Shown: one piece after another, positions 51,194 to 59,737 of the stretch
Position numbering within the stretch: the first letter of the stretch is position 1
Layout of the letters: the number at the start of each line of letters is the position of its first letter
Assembly (NCBI GenBank): GCA_965655795.1
Contig: CBFHHY010000005.1
Span: 67,865 to 131,864, forward strand
DNA from: TMED14 sp002167805
GTDB lineage: Bacteria; Bacteroidota; Bacteroidia; Flavobacteriales; Schleiferiaceae
Direction: 5' to 3'
DNA length: 64,000 nucleotides
Position numbers and translations under genes: made by a program
Notes under the pieces: model-generated
Seen by the model: the letters and a program-made list of their open reading frames with translations, nothing else
Database searches by the model: none
What the model was told of the DNA's origin: nothing

Positions 51194-51655
51194 ATGTATT
51201 CAATCTATCGTGAACAGCATTTGCCGATTTCAATCGAAGAAGCATGGGATTTTTTTTCAAACCCATCAAACCTTTCGAGAATAACCCCAAATAACCTTGG
51301 CTTTCAGGTTCTAGGTGATACACCTGAATCCATGTATCCTGGGTTATTTATTCACTACAAGGTCTCTCCATTATTTGGAATACCTCTTCGGTGGACCACT
51401 GAAATAACCCATGTAGAACCCTGTAAATACTTTGTAGATGAGCAGCGCGTTGGACCCTACTCTATTTGGCACCACGAACATTTCTTTGAAAAAACAAAGG
51501 ACGGGGTTTTTATGAAAGACCATGTTCATTATAAGATGCCATTAGGCCTTCTAGGAAGAATAGTGCACCCACTCATTGTAAAACCAAGGCTAAATGAGAT
51601 ATTTAACTATAGATTTGATGTAGCGGAAAAAATATTTTCTTCGAATTTAAAATGA
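51194..51655 (+). CDS. SRPBCC ligand-binding protein
   Basis: 153 residues, opening MYSIYREQHLPISIEEAWDF and FSNPSNLSRITPNNLGF, the pattern of the coenzyme-Q-binding/cyclase-like SRPBCC group. HHEHFFEKTKDGVFMKDHVH follows later, and the end is HPLIVKPRLNEIFNYR. The ligand is unknown. Its stop overlaps the start of the DUF2452 gene (ATGA). Confidence 0.8.
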   Translation: MYSIYREQHLPISIEEAWDFFSNPSNLSRITPNNLGFQVLGDTPESMYPGLFIHYKVSPLFGIPLRWTTEITHVEPCKYFVDEQRVGPYSIWHHEHFFEKTKDGVFMKDHVHYKMPLGLLGRIVHPLIVKPRLNEIFNYRFDVAEKIFSSNLK

Positions 51656-52098
51656 GCCAGAAAAAGCCAATAATTAAAGTTAATCCGATTGACGCTGAAA
51701 AAGTTTCAGAAAAACCCAGCGCCCTGGAGTACCCTCATCACGTAGGTAGCGCTCCGATTAAAATGAATAATGAAACGGCTCAGCGATCTGCAGCTATTAC
51801 CGCGATGAACCTTCAAACCGATCAGCAATTAATTCAGATTAAGTCACAGATTGAGCTTCTTGCGAACCAAGTAAAAGAAATTCAAAAAAGGAAGCAAATA
51901 TCTCAATGGATTTATAGTGCAAAAATAAGATTTAAGCCAGAGGTTAATCACATATATCACCTATACTTAAACTCTGATAACGAACATGTTTTATCATTAA
52001 TTAGCCCAGAAGAATTTAATTCCTCGCAAAGGAATTTAGGAGAGTTTGTGAATACAGTCAAACTAATGGGGGATCATACTTGGCAGATAATAAAATGA
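51652..52098 (+). CDS. DUF2452-family protein
   Basis: 148 residues. KPSALEYPHHVGSAPI marks the family start, a long helix with QQLIQIKSQIELLANQVKEI follows, and the end is KLMGDHTWQIIK. Cytoplasmic, function unknown. ATGA overlaps on both sides tie it to the SRPBCC gene upstream and the esterase gene downstream, so the three are one translational unit. Confidence 0.85.
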   Translation: MSQKKPIIKVNPIDAEKVSEKPSALEYPHHVGSAPIKMNNETAQRSAAITAMNLQTDQQLIQIKSQIELLANQVKEIQKRKQISQWIYSAKIRFKPEVNHIYHLYLNSDNEHVLSLISPEEFNSSQRNLGEFVNTVKLMGDHTWQIIK

Positions 52099-52757
52099 TT
52101 TCTGACCCCATAGCCTTTAATCACTCATTGTTAAATGGAAAGGGTGATAACCGAAATGATCTACAAGAGATTTGGCTTCTTCACGGGTATGCAAGCAATG
52201 AGGCCGACTTATACGCCTTAGAGTCATACTTTGGAGATAAATATTTGATTAGATCTCTAAGAGCCACTCATAGCCTTCCTACAGGTGGTTTTGCATGGTA
52301 TGGATTAGATTTCGATATTAACGGACTAAAGAAAAGTAATCTCCAAGAGGCTCAAGATTCAATAAATAGAATCAAGGATGCTCTAAATTGGCACAAAATA
52401 ACTCACCCAAACTCTCCCCGGCCCATTCTTTTGGGTTTTTCGCAAGGAGGTATATTGGCGAATGCACTAGGCTATTGCCTTTCTGATGAATTAAGTGCAG
52501 TTGTCTCAATAGCAAGTTACTTTCCCCTTGAATGGGACTTTTTAAAACAACTTTGTAATCAAGTCAAATATTTCGCGGCTGTTGGAACAGAAGATATTGT
52601 TGTCCCTGCAGAGAAATCATTACCATCATATAAAAAAGCACAAAATAATCATGGTATTGACCTGCAAGTAAAAACTTATCCAATGCCTCACACAATTAGT
52701 CAGGCCTGCTTTTCAGATGTCCTGAGATTTATTACTGAAAGAAATAAAATCAGCTAA
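52095..52757 (+). CDS. Serine esterase (phospholipase/carboxylesterase type)
   Basis: ATG at 52095 overlaps the previous stop; an earlier TTG is rejected. 220 residues. The nucleophile lies in LLGFSQGGILANAL (GxSxG), a candidate acid in AVGTEDIVVPAEKS and His in YPMPHTISQ. It resembles small acyl-protein-thioesterase-like enzymes. No signal peptide. The 3' end overlaps the convergent pnuC by 4 bases. Confidence 0.88.
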   Translation: MISDPIAFNHSLLNGKGDNRNDLQEIWLLHGYASNEADLYALESYFGDKYLIRSLRATHSLPTGGFAWYGLDFDINGLKKSNLQEAQDSINRIKDALNWHKITHPNSPRPILLGFSQGGILANALGYCLSDELSAVVSIASYFPLEWDFLKQLCNQVKYFAAVGTEDIVVPAEKSLPSYKKAQNNHGIDLQVKTYPMPHTISQACFSDVLRFITERNKIS

Positions 52758-53338
52758 ATTTCGATAATTCCTTTTCTCCACTTTTGATAACCCCAAAAGC
52801 TCATTATTAGAAGTAAAAAAGAATAGCATGCATATATCTCAAACCCTCTGTTAAAAAAAAGAAATATTGTTGATCCATTGACACACATCCAAACAAACCA
52901 ATTTTCAATAATTCTTTGAGCTTGCCAAATAGTGGCAAGGATAGAAAGTGAAGCTATAACGCAATCTGTATAAGGTAGTGGGTTATTTGTTAATAAATCC
53001 ATTATATAGCCTGAAATCAATGCAAATATGAGAATCAAGGGTATTGATGAAACTTGATCTATAGAAATTCGATAATCTTTTTTCAACCTTCTTAGCTTGG
53101 GTGCGTTTGAAGTGTTTCTCCATCTCAACCAGCCATAGATAGCCAATCCAGAATAAAAAATATTCAAAGCGGCTTCAGCATATAATGCATCAAAAAAAAA
53201 CAAAAAAACAGCTAGAAAACAACCAAAGAACCCAGATAACCATGCCCAAATCTTTTGATTGGCTATTCCAATAACAAATATTGTATTGAAAAGGACGGAC
53301 AGAAATTCCAATCCTGTAAGGCTATAATTAATTGCCAT
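52754..53338 (-). CDS. pnuC: Nicotinamide riboside/mononucleotide transporter PnuC
   Basis: 194 residues, seven or so hydrophobic segments. GFFGCFLAVFLFF, ALNIFYSGLAIYGWLRWR (the W-x-x-W region) and ENWFVWMCVNGSTIFLFF are typical of PnuC. It brings in an NAD precursor by facilitated diffusion, trapped by phosphorylation. A NadR-like ATPase exists at 34206-34748, but that is 18 kb away. Ends 16 bases before sucC in the same direction. Confidence 0.88.
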   Translation of the reverse strand: MAINYSLTGLEFLSVLFNTIFVIGIANQKIWAWLSGFFGCFLAVFLFFFDALYAEAALNIFYSGLAIYGWLRWRNTSNAPKLRRLKKDYRISIDQVSSIPLILIFALISGYIMDLLTNNPLPYTDCVIASLSILATIWQAQRIIENWFVWMCVNGSTIFLFFNRGFEIYACYSFLLLIMSFWGYQKWRKGIIEI

Positions 53339-53354
53339 TGATTATTTTGAATAT

Positions 53355-54545
53355 TTAATCAATAAGCTCGCTTACTAAATTAGAAGCATCTTCTAGGCCA
53401 ATAGCAGAATATACTTTTAGATCACTATTATCAATTAAATCTTTTGCCTCTTTAGCATTCGTTCCTTGAAGTCTAATGATAATTGGTACAGGTATCTCCC
53501 CTATTGAGCGATATGCATCCACAATCCCTTGAGCAACTCTATCACACCTTACTATTCCGCCAAAAATATTTACTAAAATTGCTTTGACATTTGAATCCTC
53601 GAGAATAATCCTAAACGCTTTTTCAACTCTTTCGGCATCTGCAGTGCCTCCGACATCCAGGAAATTAGCTGGGTTCCCTCCTGCCATTTTTATAATATCC
53701 ATTGTAGCCATAGCTAATCCGGCTCCATTGACCATACATCCTACATTTCCATCGAGTTTAACAAAGTTAAGTCCTGCCTGATCTGCCTTAACTTCTGTAG
53801 CGTCTTCCTCTCTTAAGTCTCTTAAGTCTGCCAAGTCTTTATGGCGAAAGAGGGCATTGTCATCTAGCGATACTTTAGCATCGACAGCCATTATTTTATT
53901 ATCGCTTGTTTTTAAAACTGGGTTAATTTCAAAGAGCGAGGCGTCTATACCTTCGTATGCCTTAACAAGGTTTTTCACAAATGAGACCATTTCTTTAATA
54001 GCAATTCCAGTTAAGTTTAAATTAAAAGCAACTCGTCGCGCCTGATAATCCTGCAATCCGACAGAGGGATCAATTTTTTCAGTAAATATTTTCTCGGGGT
54101 TATTTTCAGCGACATATTCAATATCCATTCCGCCTTCAGGGCTATACATCAACATATTGATACCAAGCTTTCTGTCCAATAAAATACTCATGTAATATTC
54201 CTCCGTATCAAACTCACCTGGATAATAGACATCTTCAGCAATTAAAACCTGATTTACCTTCTTTCCATTGGCATTGGTTTGCGGCGTAATTAGTTGCATT
54301 CCTATAATCTCTGATGATAATTTTGATACATCATCTAGAGATTTTGCGAGCTTTACACCTCCACCTTTTCCTCTACCACCGGCATGAACTTGAGCCTTTA
54401 CAACATACCACTCTGTTCCTGTGTCTGAATTGAGCTTTTCTGCTGCAGAAACGGCATCTTTTGGGGAAGAAGCAACAATTCCTCGCTGAATACGAACCCC
54501 ATATGAAGCTAAAATTTCCTTTCCTTGATACTCGTGAAGATTCAT
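53355..54545 (-). CDS. sucC: Succinyl-CoA synthetase beta subunit
   Basis: ATG at 54545 (MNLHEYQGKEILASYGV) gives 396 residues; an upstream extension of 9 residues is unlikely. ATP-grasp domain with AQVHAGGRGKGGGVKLAKS, FEINPVLKTSDNKIMAVDAK, and the CoA-ligase part GNVGCMVNGAGLAMATMDII and NIFGGIVRCDRVAQGI. It pairs with SucD (27138-28016). Separation of the two genes requires separate regulation. Confidence 0.95.
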   Translation of the reverse strand: MNLHEYQGKEILASYGVRIQRGIVASSPKDAVSAAEKLNSDTGTEWYVVKAQVHAGGRGKGGGVKLAKSLDDVSKLSSEIIGMQLITPQTNANGKKVNQVLIAEDVYYPGEFDTEEYYMSILLDRKLGINMLMYSPEGGMDIEYVAENNPEKIFTEKIDPSVGLQDYQARRVAFNLNLTGIAIKEMVSFVKNLVKAYEGIDASLFEINPVLKTSDNKIMAVDAKVSLDDNALFRHKDLADLRDLREEDATEVKADQAGLNFVKLDGNVGCMVNGAGLAMATMDIIKMAGGNPANFLDVGGTADAERVEKAFRIILEDSNVKAILVNIFGGIVRCDRVAQGIVDAYRSIGEIPVPIIIRLQGTNAKEAKDLIDNSDLKVYSAIGLEDASNLVSELID

Positions 54546-54606
54546 TTTTTTATTAAGAATTGAATTAATCAAGCAAATGTACTTATGATCTGATCTAAAT
54601 CATGTC

Positions 54607-54614
54607 TATTTTTG
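54607..54614 (+). promoter_or_regulatory. -7 motif TATTTTTG for the LolD-like gene
   Basis: Exact TAnnTTTG match that lies 3' of the first in-frame ATG (54602) and 8 bases before the second (54623). This argues that the second ATG is the real start. Confidence 0.45.
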
Positions 54615-54622
54615 ATGTTAAT

Positions 54623-55276
54623 ATGTCAAGTTTATTAAAAGCATCGCAGATATCTAAATCCTTCGGTAAAGTATCTGTTCTAAAGGATTTAAATTTCGAA
54701 TTATTTCAAGGTGAATTCGTCTCTATCACTGGAGCTTCAGGCTCAGGAAAGTCCACTTTATTACATATCCTAGGGGGTCTAGAACACCCTGATAAGGGCT
54801 CTCTAAAATTCAACAATGTCGATTACCCAAAATCTTCAAAGAAGATAGAAGAGTTTCGTAATAAACATTTGGGTTTTGTTTTTCAATTTCATCACCTACT
54901 TCCTGAATTTTCAGCACTTGAAAATATCTGTATGCCAGGATGGATCGGAAAATCCGATAATGTTGAAGAGTATGCTAGGGAATTGGCTAATGAATTTGGT
55001 ATTTATAATCGGTTAAATCATCTGCCTAATAAGCTTAGCGGTGGTGAACAGCAAAGAGTTGCTATGGCTCGTGCATTAATCCAAAGACCAAAACTCTTAT
55101 TGGCTGATGAGCCATCTGGAAATTTAGATAGCAAAAGATCAATTGATTTGTTTAATTTATTAGATCAAGTTAGATCCTCTAAAAGTATTGGAATTGTGGT
55201 AGTTACACATGATGAAAATTGGGCATCACGAGCAGATAGAACTTTGAATCTTAAAGATGGTAAATGGGAAGTTTGA
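54623..55276 (+). CDS. lolD: ABC transporter ATPase, LolD-like
   Basis: 217 residues. Walker A ITGASGSGKSTLLHILGG, Q-loop FVFQFHHLLPEFSALEN (typical of LolD/MacB), signature KLSGGEQQRVAMARAL, and Walker B LLLADEPSGNLDS. LolD powers LolCE, which releases lipoproteins toward the outer membrane; no permease gene is adjacent here. The start at 54623 is preferred for promoter placement and because MSSLLKASQISKSFG fits the family. Confidence 0.88.
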   Translation: MSSLLKASQISKSFGKVSVLKDLNFELFQGEFVSITGASGSGKSTLLHILGGLEHPDKGSLKFNNVDYPKSSKKIEEFRNKHLGFVFQFHHLLPEFSALENICMPGWIGKSDNVEEYARELANEFGIYNRLNHLPNKLSGGEQQRVAMARALIQRPKLLLADEPSGNLDSKRSIDLFNLLDQVRSSKSIGIVVVTHDENWASRADRTLNLKDGKWEV

Positions 55277-56040
55277 TTCCCAAAAAAGACCTCAAAGATT
55301 GGTTAGAAACTTGGGTGCTGAAATATGAATCTCCAAAATTCATAGAGAAAGACCCCATCTCTATTCCTCATAAATACCCACGAGCTGTGGATAAGGAGTT
55401 CGTCGGTTTCATGACAGCCATAATTTCATGGGGAAGAAGGAAAAGTATACTAAATAGTGCAAGTAAAATGTTCTCCTACTTTGGTGACCAACCTGTAGAT
55501 GAACTTGTAGACTTAAAAGATGAAGACATTTATGATATATACTGGTCACACCGAACATTCTTGAATGAAGATGGTTGGCGCTTTCTCCAGTCCTTCAGAA
55601 ATTATTACCGGAAAAATAATTCTTTAGAAAAGTTATTTTCGAAAAGATTAAATGAGACAGATTATAACCAATCAATAGACCGTTTCAGACTAGTTTTTTC
55701 AGAGGGATGGAACCATCAGAGATCATTAAAACATTTGGCTTCCCCAGTTGCCGGTTCCGCTGCAAAGAGAATCCATTTATACTTGAGATGGATGGTCAGA
55801 TCTGATGTTAAAGGTGTAGATTTTGGAATTTGGAGAACTCTAGATCCAAGATTTTTATCATGTCCACTTGATATTCACAGCGGGAATGTGGCACGGTCCA
55901 TTGGAATTCTTAAAAGGAGTCAAAATGATTTTCAGGCTTTAAAAGAACTTGATAAAAACCTAAGAAAATTTGATAAAAAAGACCCCGTGAGATATGATTT
56001 TGCATTATTTGGGATTGGAGAGTCTGGGCTTTTAAAGTAA
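55264..56040 (+). CDS. TIGR02757/DUF2400-family protein
   Basis: 258 residues. FMTAIISWGRRKSILNSASK, then HLASPVAGSAAKRIHLYLRW and MVRSDVKGVDFGIWRTLDPR, and LSCPLDIHSGNVARSIG are family hallmarks. It ends KKDPVRYDFALFGIGES. The fold resembles helix-hairpin-helix DNA glycosylases, but the activity is unknown. It overlaps the LolD-like gene by 13 bases and is probably co-transcribed. Confidence 0.9.
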   Translation: MGSLIPKKDLKDWLETWVLKYESPKFIEKDPISIPHKYPRAVDKEFVGFMTAIISWGRRKSILNSASKMFSYFGDQPVDELVDLKDEDIYDIYWSHRTFLNEDGWRFLQSFRNYYRKNNSLEKLFSKRLNETDYNQSIDRFRLVFSEGWNHQRSLKHLASPVAGSAAKRIHLYLRWMVRSDVKGVDFGIWRTLDPRFLSCPLDIHSGNVARSIGILKRSQNDFQALKELDKNLRKFDKKDPVRYDFALFGIGESGLLK

Positions 56041-56049
56041 TTATCAGCA

Positions 56050-57963
56050 CTATTTTGAGAATTTCTTTATAACAATTTCAGTTCGACGGTTAATAGATCT
56101 TCCAGCTTCGGATTCGTTTGTGGAGATTGGCGAGGTATCACCAAACCCTTTAAAAGATAATCTGTGATCAGAAATTCCTCGACTTAAAACCTCGTCATAA
56201 ACTGATTTTGCCCTCTTTTTACTTAGCTCTAAATTATACGAAGGCAAACCCTTGTTATCTGTATGCCCTCTAAACTCAATTTTAATACCTGGATTATTAT
56301 TGAGCCAATCTACGAGTCTAGATATCTCGAGAATAGATTTTTCGACTAAAACATCTTTATCAAATTCAAACATAATATTATTTAAGACAAAAGAATTTCC
56401 TTCCTTAATTGGAGTTAGTAAAATAGTATCTTGAAAAGCCCCTCCTCTTGAGGTATCAAAGAAAATATTACGACTAAACAGATTGTAGCCTTTTGCAACG
56501 ACATCTAAAGCCATTTTAGTACCGATAGGTATAGATGATTCGAAAACTCCTCCAACCCCAATAGATTCCTTTCCTAGACCATTTGCACTAAGCGACCAGG
56601 TTGCATTTTGAATAATAGTTTTATCATCTTTATCAATAGCCCATATTTTCATCCAATCTGTTTGCTCTGGCCTTAATGAATCAGGCACTCTAAACTGATA
56701 AATCTGTGGTTTTTGATTATTGAACTGATATGAACCTTTACTTAGTGTACCACCAGCTAAAAAGCCACAATTTCCATTCGTAGAAATTACTAAGCCAAAA
56801 TTGTCTCTGTAGTCGTTAATAGGGTAACCAAGGTTCTTAGGTTCACTCCATACATCACTGCTTGTTAATGTCGATTTAAAAAGATCTAAACCCCCTAATC
56901 CAACGTGACTATTCGATGAGAAATAGAGTGTTTTTCCATCTGCATGGAAAAAAGGTGAGAATTCATCGCCGGAGCCATTTATTGGAACTGGAAGTTGCTT
57001 TGCTATTGACCAGCTGGATCCATTCCATCTCGACATCCAAATATTTGAGTTACTTCCAGGTTTTCGAGAATCCCTAATGAAAAATAAATACTGACCATCG
57101 GATGATAAACAAGGTTGTGTCTCCCATTGAGGAGTATTAATTTTAGGTCCCATGTTTTTGGCATTAGACCAAGAACCATTAGAATATTCCGACATGAAAA
57201 TATCACAAGACCCGAAGCCACTATCGCGGTTACAAGCTGCAAAGACCATCCTTTTTTCATCCCCCTGAACACTTACCGCGCCTTCGTTTTGATAAGTATT
57301 GATTTCACCTGGAACCATCTCAGGGAGCGTCCATGAATCTTCTGTCAATCTTTCGATTTTATATATATTCTCATCAATCGGACCACCGCTGACATTTCTA
57401 CCTGTAAAATAGAGACTAGAATTATCTCCAGATATGCTTGGAAAAAAATACGAATCTGGATAATTTTCAGGATTCTGATTCCAATTAATATTTTTCGGAG
57501 AAATATCTAGTGGTTTTTCCATAGCGTGAATTCCAAATTCTGAATTTCTCAGGTATCTTTTTGCTGCAATTCGTTTCAAACTGGGTATATTTTGAAGATC
57601 AAGGTAGTTAGAGAAGGCATTTATCGCCTTCTGGTAAAACCCATGATTAAGCGCTACCATTCCCATCTTAAAATACCCTTCTCTTGGGTTTCCACCCAAA
57701 GCACTTCTTTCATAGTATGAGATGGCTTTTGATATTTCTGACTTTTTAAGACTTAAATCTCCTAGTGAAATTAGCGCCTGTGAAAATTCAGGATACACGC
57801 GAACAGCCTTTTGAAAAAACCTTTCCGCCTTTATATAATCTGCATTAGATTTAGTCAATTCTTTTATGCCTTGGACATAAGCTCTTTGAGCTTTTCGGTT
57901 TTGACTAAAACCCTCAAATGGAGTTGTTAAAATAATGATGATAAAAAACCAGTTGAAACGCAT
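56050..57963 (-). CDS. OmpA-family protein with TPR and PD40 repeats
   Basis: 637 residues. Signal peptide to residue about 20, TPR repeats (residues 25-130), then WD40-like PD40 beta-propeller blades (SISGDNSSLYFTGR, CLSSDGQYLFFIRDS, FHADGKTLYFSSNSHVG LGG). A carboxypeptidase-like stretch is next, and the C-terminal OmpA domain holds EFRGHTDNKGLPSYN and LSKKRAKSVYDEVL, which grip peptidoglycan. This arrangement is frequent in Bacteroidota and related to PorE-like T9SS components, but that link is inference. Confidence 0.88.
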   Translation of the reverse strand: MRFNWFFIIIILTTPFEGFSQNRKAQRAYVQGIKELTKSNADYIKAERFFQKAVRVYPEFSQALISLGDLSLKKSEISKAISYYERSALGGNPREGYFKMGMVALNHGFYQKAINAFSNYLDLQNIPSLKRIAAKRYLRNSEFGIHAMEKPLDISPKNINWNQNPENYPDSYFFPSISGDNSSLYFTGRNVSGGPIDENIYKIERLTEDSWTLPEMVPGEINTYQNEGAVSVQGDEKRMVFAACNRDSGFGSCDIFMSEYSNGSWSNAKNMGPKINTPQWETQPCLSSDGQYLFFIRDSRKPGSNSNIWMSRWNGSSWSIAKQLPVPINGSGDEFSPFFHADGKTLYFSSNSHVGLGGLDLFKSTLTSSDVWSEPKNLGYPINDYRDNFGLVISTNGNCGFLAGGTLSKGSYQFNNQKPQIYQFRVPDSLRPEQTDWMKIWAIDKDDKTIIQNATWSLSANGLGKESIGVGGVFESSIPIGTKMALDVVAKGYNLFSRNIFFDTSRGGAFQDTILLTPIKEGNSFVLNNIMFEFDKDVLVEKSILEISRLVDWLNNNPGIKIEFRGHTDNKGLPSYNLELSKKRAKSVYDEVLSRGISDHRLSFKGFGDTSPISTNESEAGRSINRRTEIVIKKFSK

Positions 57964-58027
57964 ACTCTATTAACGAAGTTACGCTCTCAAATCTGTAACT
58001 TAGCATCTGGGAATCCAAAAAATTGAA

Positions 58028-58462
58028 ATGAAAAATTCATCTTTTGAGCAGGTAAAACTAGTATTCACTGATTACTTGAATAAAAATGGCCATCGTAAGA
58101 CACCTGAAAGGTTTGCAATTCTTTTCGAGATCTACAATAGCCAAGAGCATTTTGATATTGAGTCCCTTTATCTTTCAATGAAAGAAAAAAAATATCGGGT
58201 AAGTCGAGCAACTCTCTACAACACCATAGAACTTCTATTAACATGCGGATTAGTCCGAAAACATCAATTTGGACAGAGTCAAGCCCATTACGAGAAGTCA
58301 TATTTCAATAAACAGCATGATCATGTAATCGTTCTGGACTCTGATGAGGTTCATGAGTTTTGCGATCCTCGAATTCAAAATATAAAAGATAGTGTTGAGG
58401 AAGTATTCGGTGTTGAAGTAACTGGTCATCAACTTTATATATACGCAAAATCTAAATCATAA
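58028..58462 (+). CDS. Fur-family transcriptional regulator
   Basis: 144 residues. Winged helix with NGHRKTPERFAILFEIYNSQ and RVSRATLYNTIELLLTCGLV. Dimer/metal part QHDHVIVLDSDEVHEFCDPR and VTGHQLYIYAKSKS. In most Fur proteins the strand after HDH holds C-x-x-C and the C-terminus another; here both pairs are absent (only Cys in FCDP remains), so the structural zinc site is lost. Iron, zinc or peroxide sensing cannot be told apart. purA starts directly after its stop. Confidence 0.88.
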   Translation: MKNSSFEQVKLVFTDYLNKNGHRKTPERFAILFEIYNSQEHFDIESLYLSMKEKKYRVSRATLYNTIELLLTCGLVRKHQFGQSQAHYEKSYFNKQHDHVIVLDSDEVHEFCDPRIQNIKDSVEEVFGVEVTGHQLYIYAKSKS

Positions 58463-59737
58463 ATGAGTCAAGGAGCAGATATCCTACTTGGTCTTCAGTG
58501 GGGCGATGAAGGAAAAGGGAAAATTGTAGACGTACTAACAAAAAAGTATGATGTTGTTGCCCGCTTCCAAGGAGGACCTAATGCTGGGCATACACTTGAG
58601 TTTAACAACATTAAACATGTTCTTCATACCATACCCTCAGGAATATTCCATCCGAATGCAGATAATGTTGTAGGAAATGGAGTTGTAATTGATCCAATTA
58701 TATTTTGTAGCGAAATAGATAAGCTTCAAAAGCTTGAACCCCATTGCCTTAGCAGGCTAAGAATTTCAAGGAAAGCACATCTGATTTTACCCACTCACAA
58801 GTTACTTGATGCCGCCTCGGAGGCATCAAAAGGAAAAAATAAAATAGGGTCTACACTTAAAGGCATAGGTCCAACTTACATGGATAAAACGGGTAGAAAC
58901 GGGCTTAGAATAGGAGATATTGAATTATCTGATTTTATTTCTCGCTATGAGTCGTTAAAAAAGAAACACTTGTCTATTCTAAAAGATTATGATTTTCCTT
59001 TTGACCTTGAACAAGCTGAGGCCCAGTGGATGAGTGCCATAGATCGAATAAGAAAAATGAAATTAACCGATACGGATCTTTTTATTCAAAATTCTTTCCA
59101 TTCAAATAAAAAAATTCTTGCCGAAGGAGCTCAGGGAACACTATTGGATGTTGATTTCGGAACTTATCCCTTCGTTACATCTTCAACAACTACAGCTGCA
59201 GGAGCTTGTACAGGGCTAGGTTTAGCACCAAATCGAATTAATGAGGTAATCGGAATTTTTAAAGCATACGTTACCAGAGTGGGCTCGGGACCATTTCCTA
59301 CAGAGTTGAATAACGATCATGGTAAATATCTCAGAGATCAAGGAAATGAATACGGGAGCACAACGGGTAGGCCCAGAAGAACCGGTTGGCTTGACCTTCC
59401 AGCACTAAAATATGCTGTAGAAATTAATGGTGTAACTCAATTGATGATGATGAAAGCCGATGTTTTATCAGGACTCAACGAATTAAAAGTTTGCACAGAG
59501 TACGAATATGGTGGAGAAACTATTAAGCACATTCCTTTTAGTTTGAACGACGATCTTGTTACACCTGTCTATACAGAATTAAAACCCTGGAAGGAAGATC
59601 TTACAAAGATGAACTCTACAGATCAACTCCCAAATCAACTGAAGTCATACACAAAATTCATCGAAGAATATATAGGAGTTCCTATAGTGCTTATATCCGT
59701 TGGGCCGGATAGGGAGCAAACGCTTTGGAGGGTATGA
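58463..59737 (+). CDS. purA: Adenylosuccinate synthetase
   Basis: 424 residues, full length. GLQWGDEGKGKIVDVL P-loop, RFQGGPNAGHTLE, LPTHKLLDAASEA, GIGPTYMDKTGRNGLR, GSTTGRPRRTGWLDLPALK, and ISVGPDREQT. It makes adenylosuccinate from IMP, Asp and GTP in AMP synthesis. The ATG follows the Fur stop without a gap and the stop overlaps the OstA-like start, so Fur-purA-ostA is one transcript. Confidence 0.97.
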   Translation: MSQGADILLGLQWGDEGKGKIVDVLTKKYDVVARFQGGPNAGHTLEFNNIKHVLHTIPSGIFHPNADNVVGNGVVIDPIIFCSEIDKLQKLEPHCLSRLRISRKAHLILPTHKLLDAASEASKGKNKIGSTLKGIGPTYMDKTGRNGLRIGDIELSDFISRYESLKKKHLSILKDYDFPFDLEQAEAQWMSAIDRIRKMKLTDTDLFIQNSFHSNKKILAEGAQGTLLDVDFGTYPFVTSSTTTAAGACTGLGLAPNRINEVIGIFKAYVTRVGSGPFPTELNNDHGKYLRDQGNEYGSTTGRPRRTGWLDLPALKYAVEINGVTQLMMMKADVLSGLNELKVCTEYEYGGETIKHIPFSLNDDLVTPVYTELKPWKEDLTKMNSTDQLPNQLKSYTKFIEEYIGVPIVLISVGPDREQTLWRV

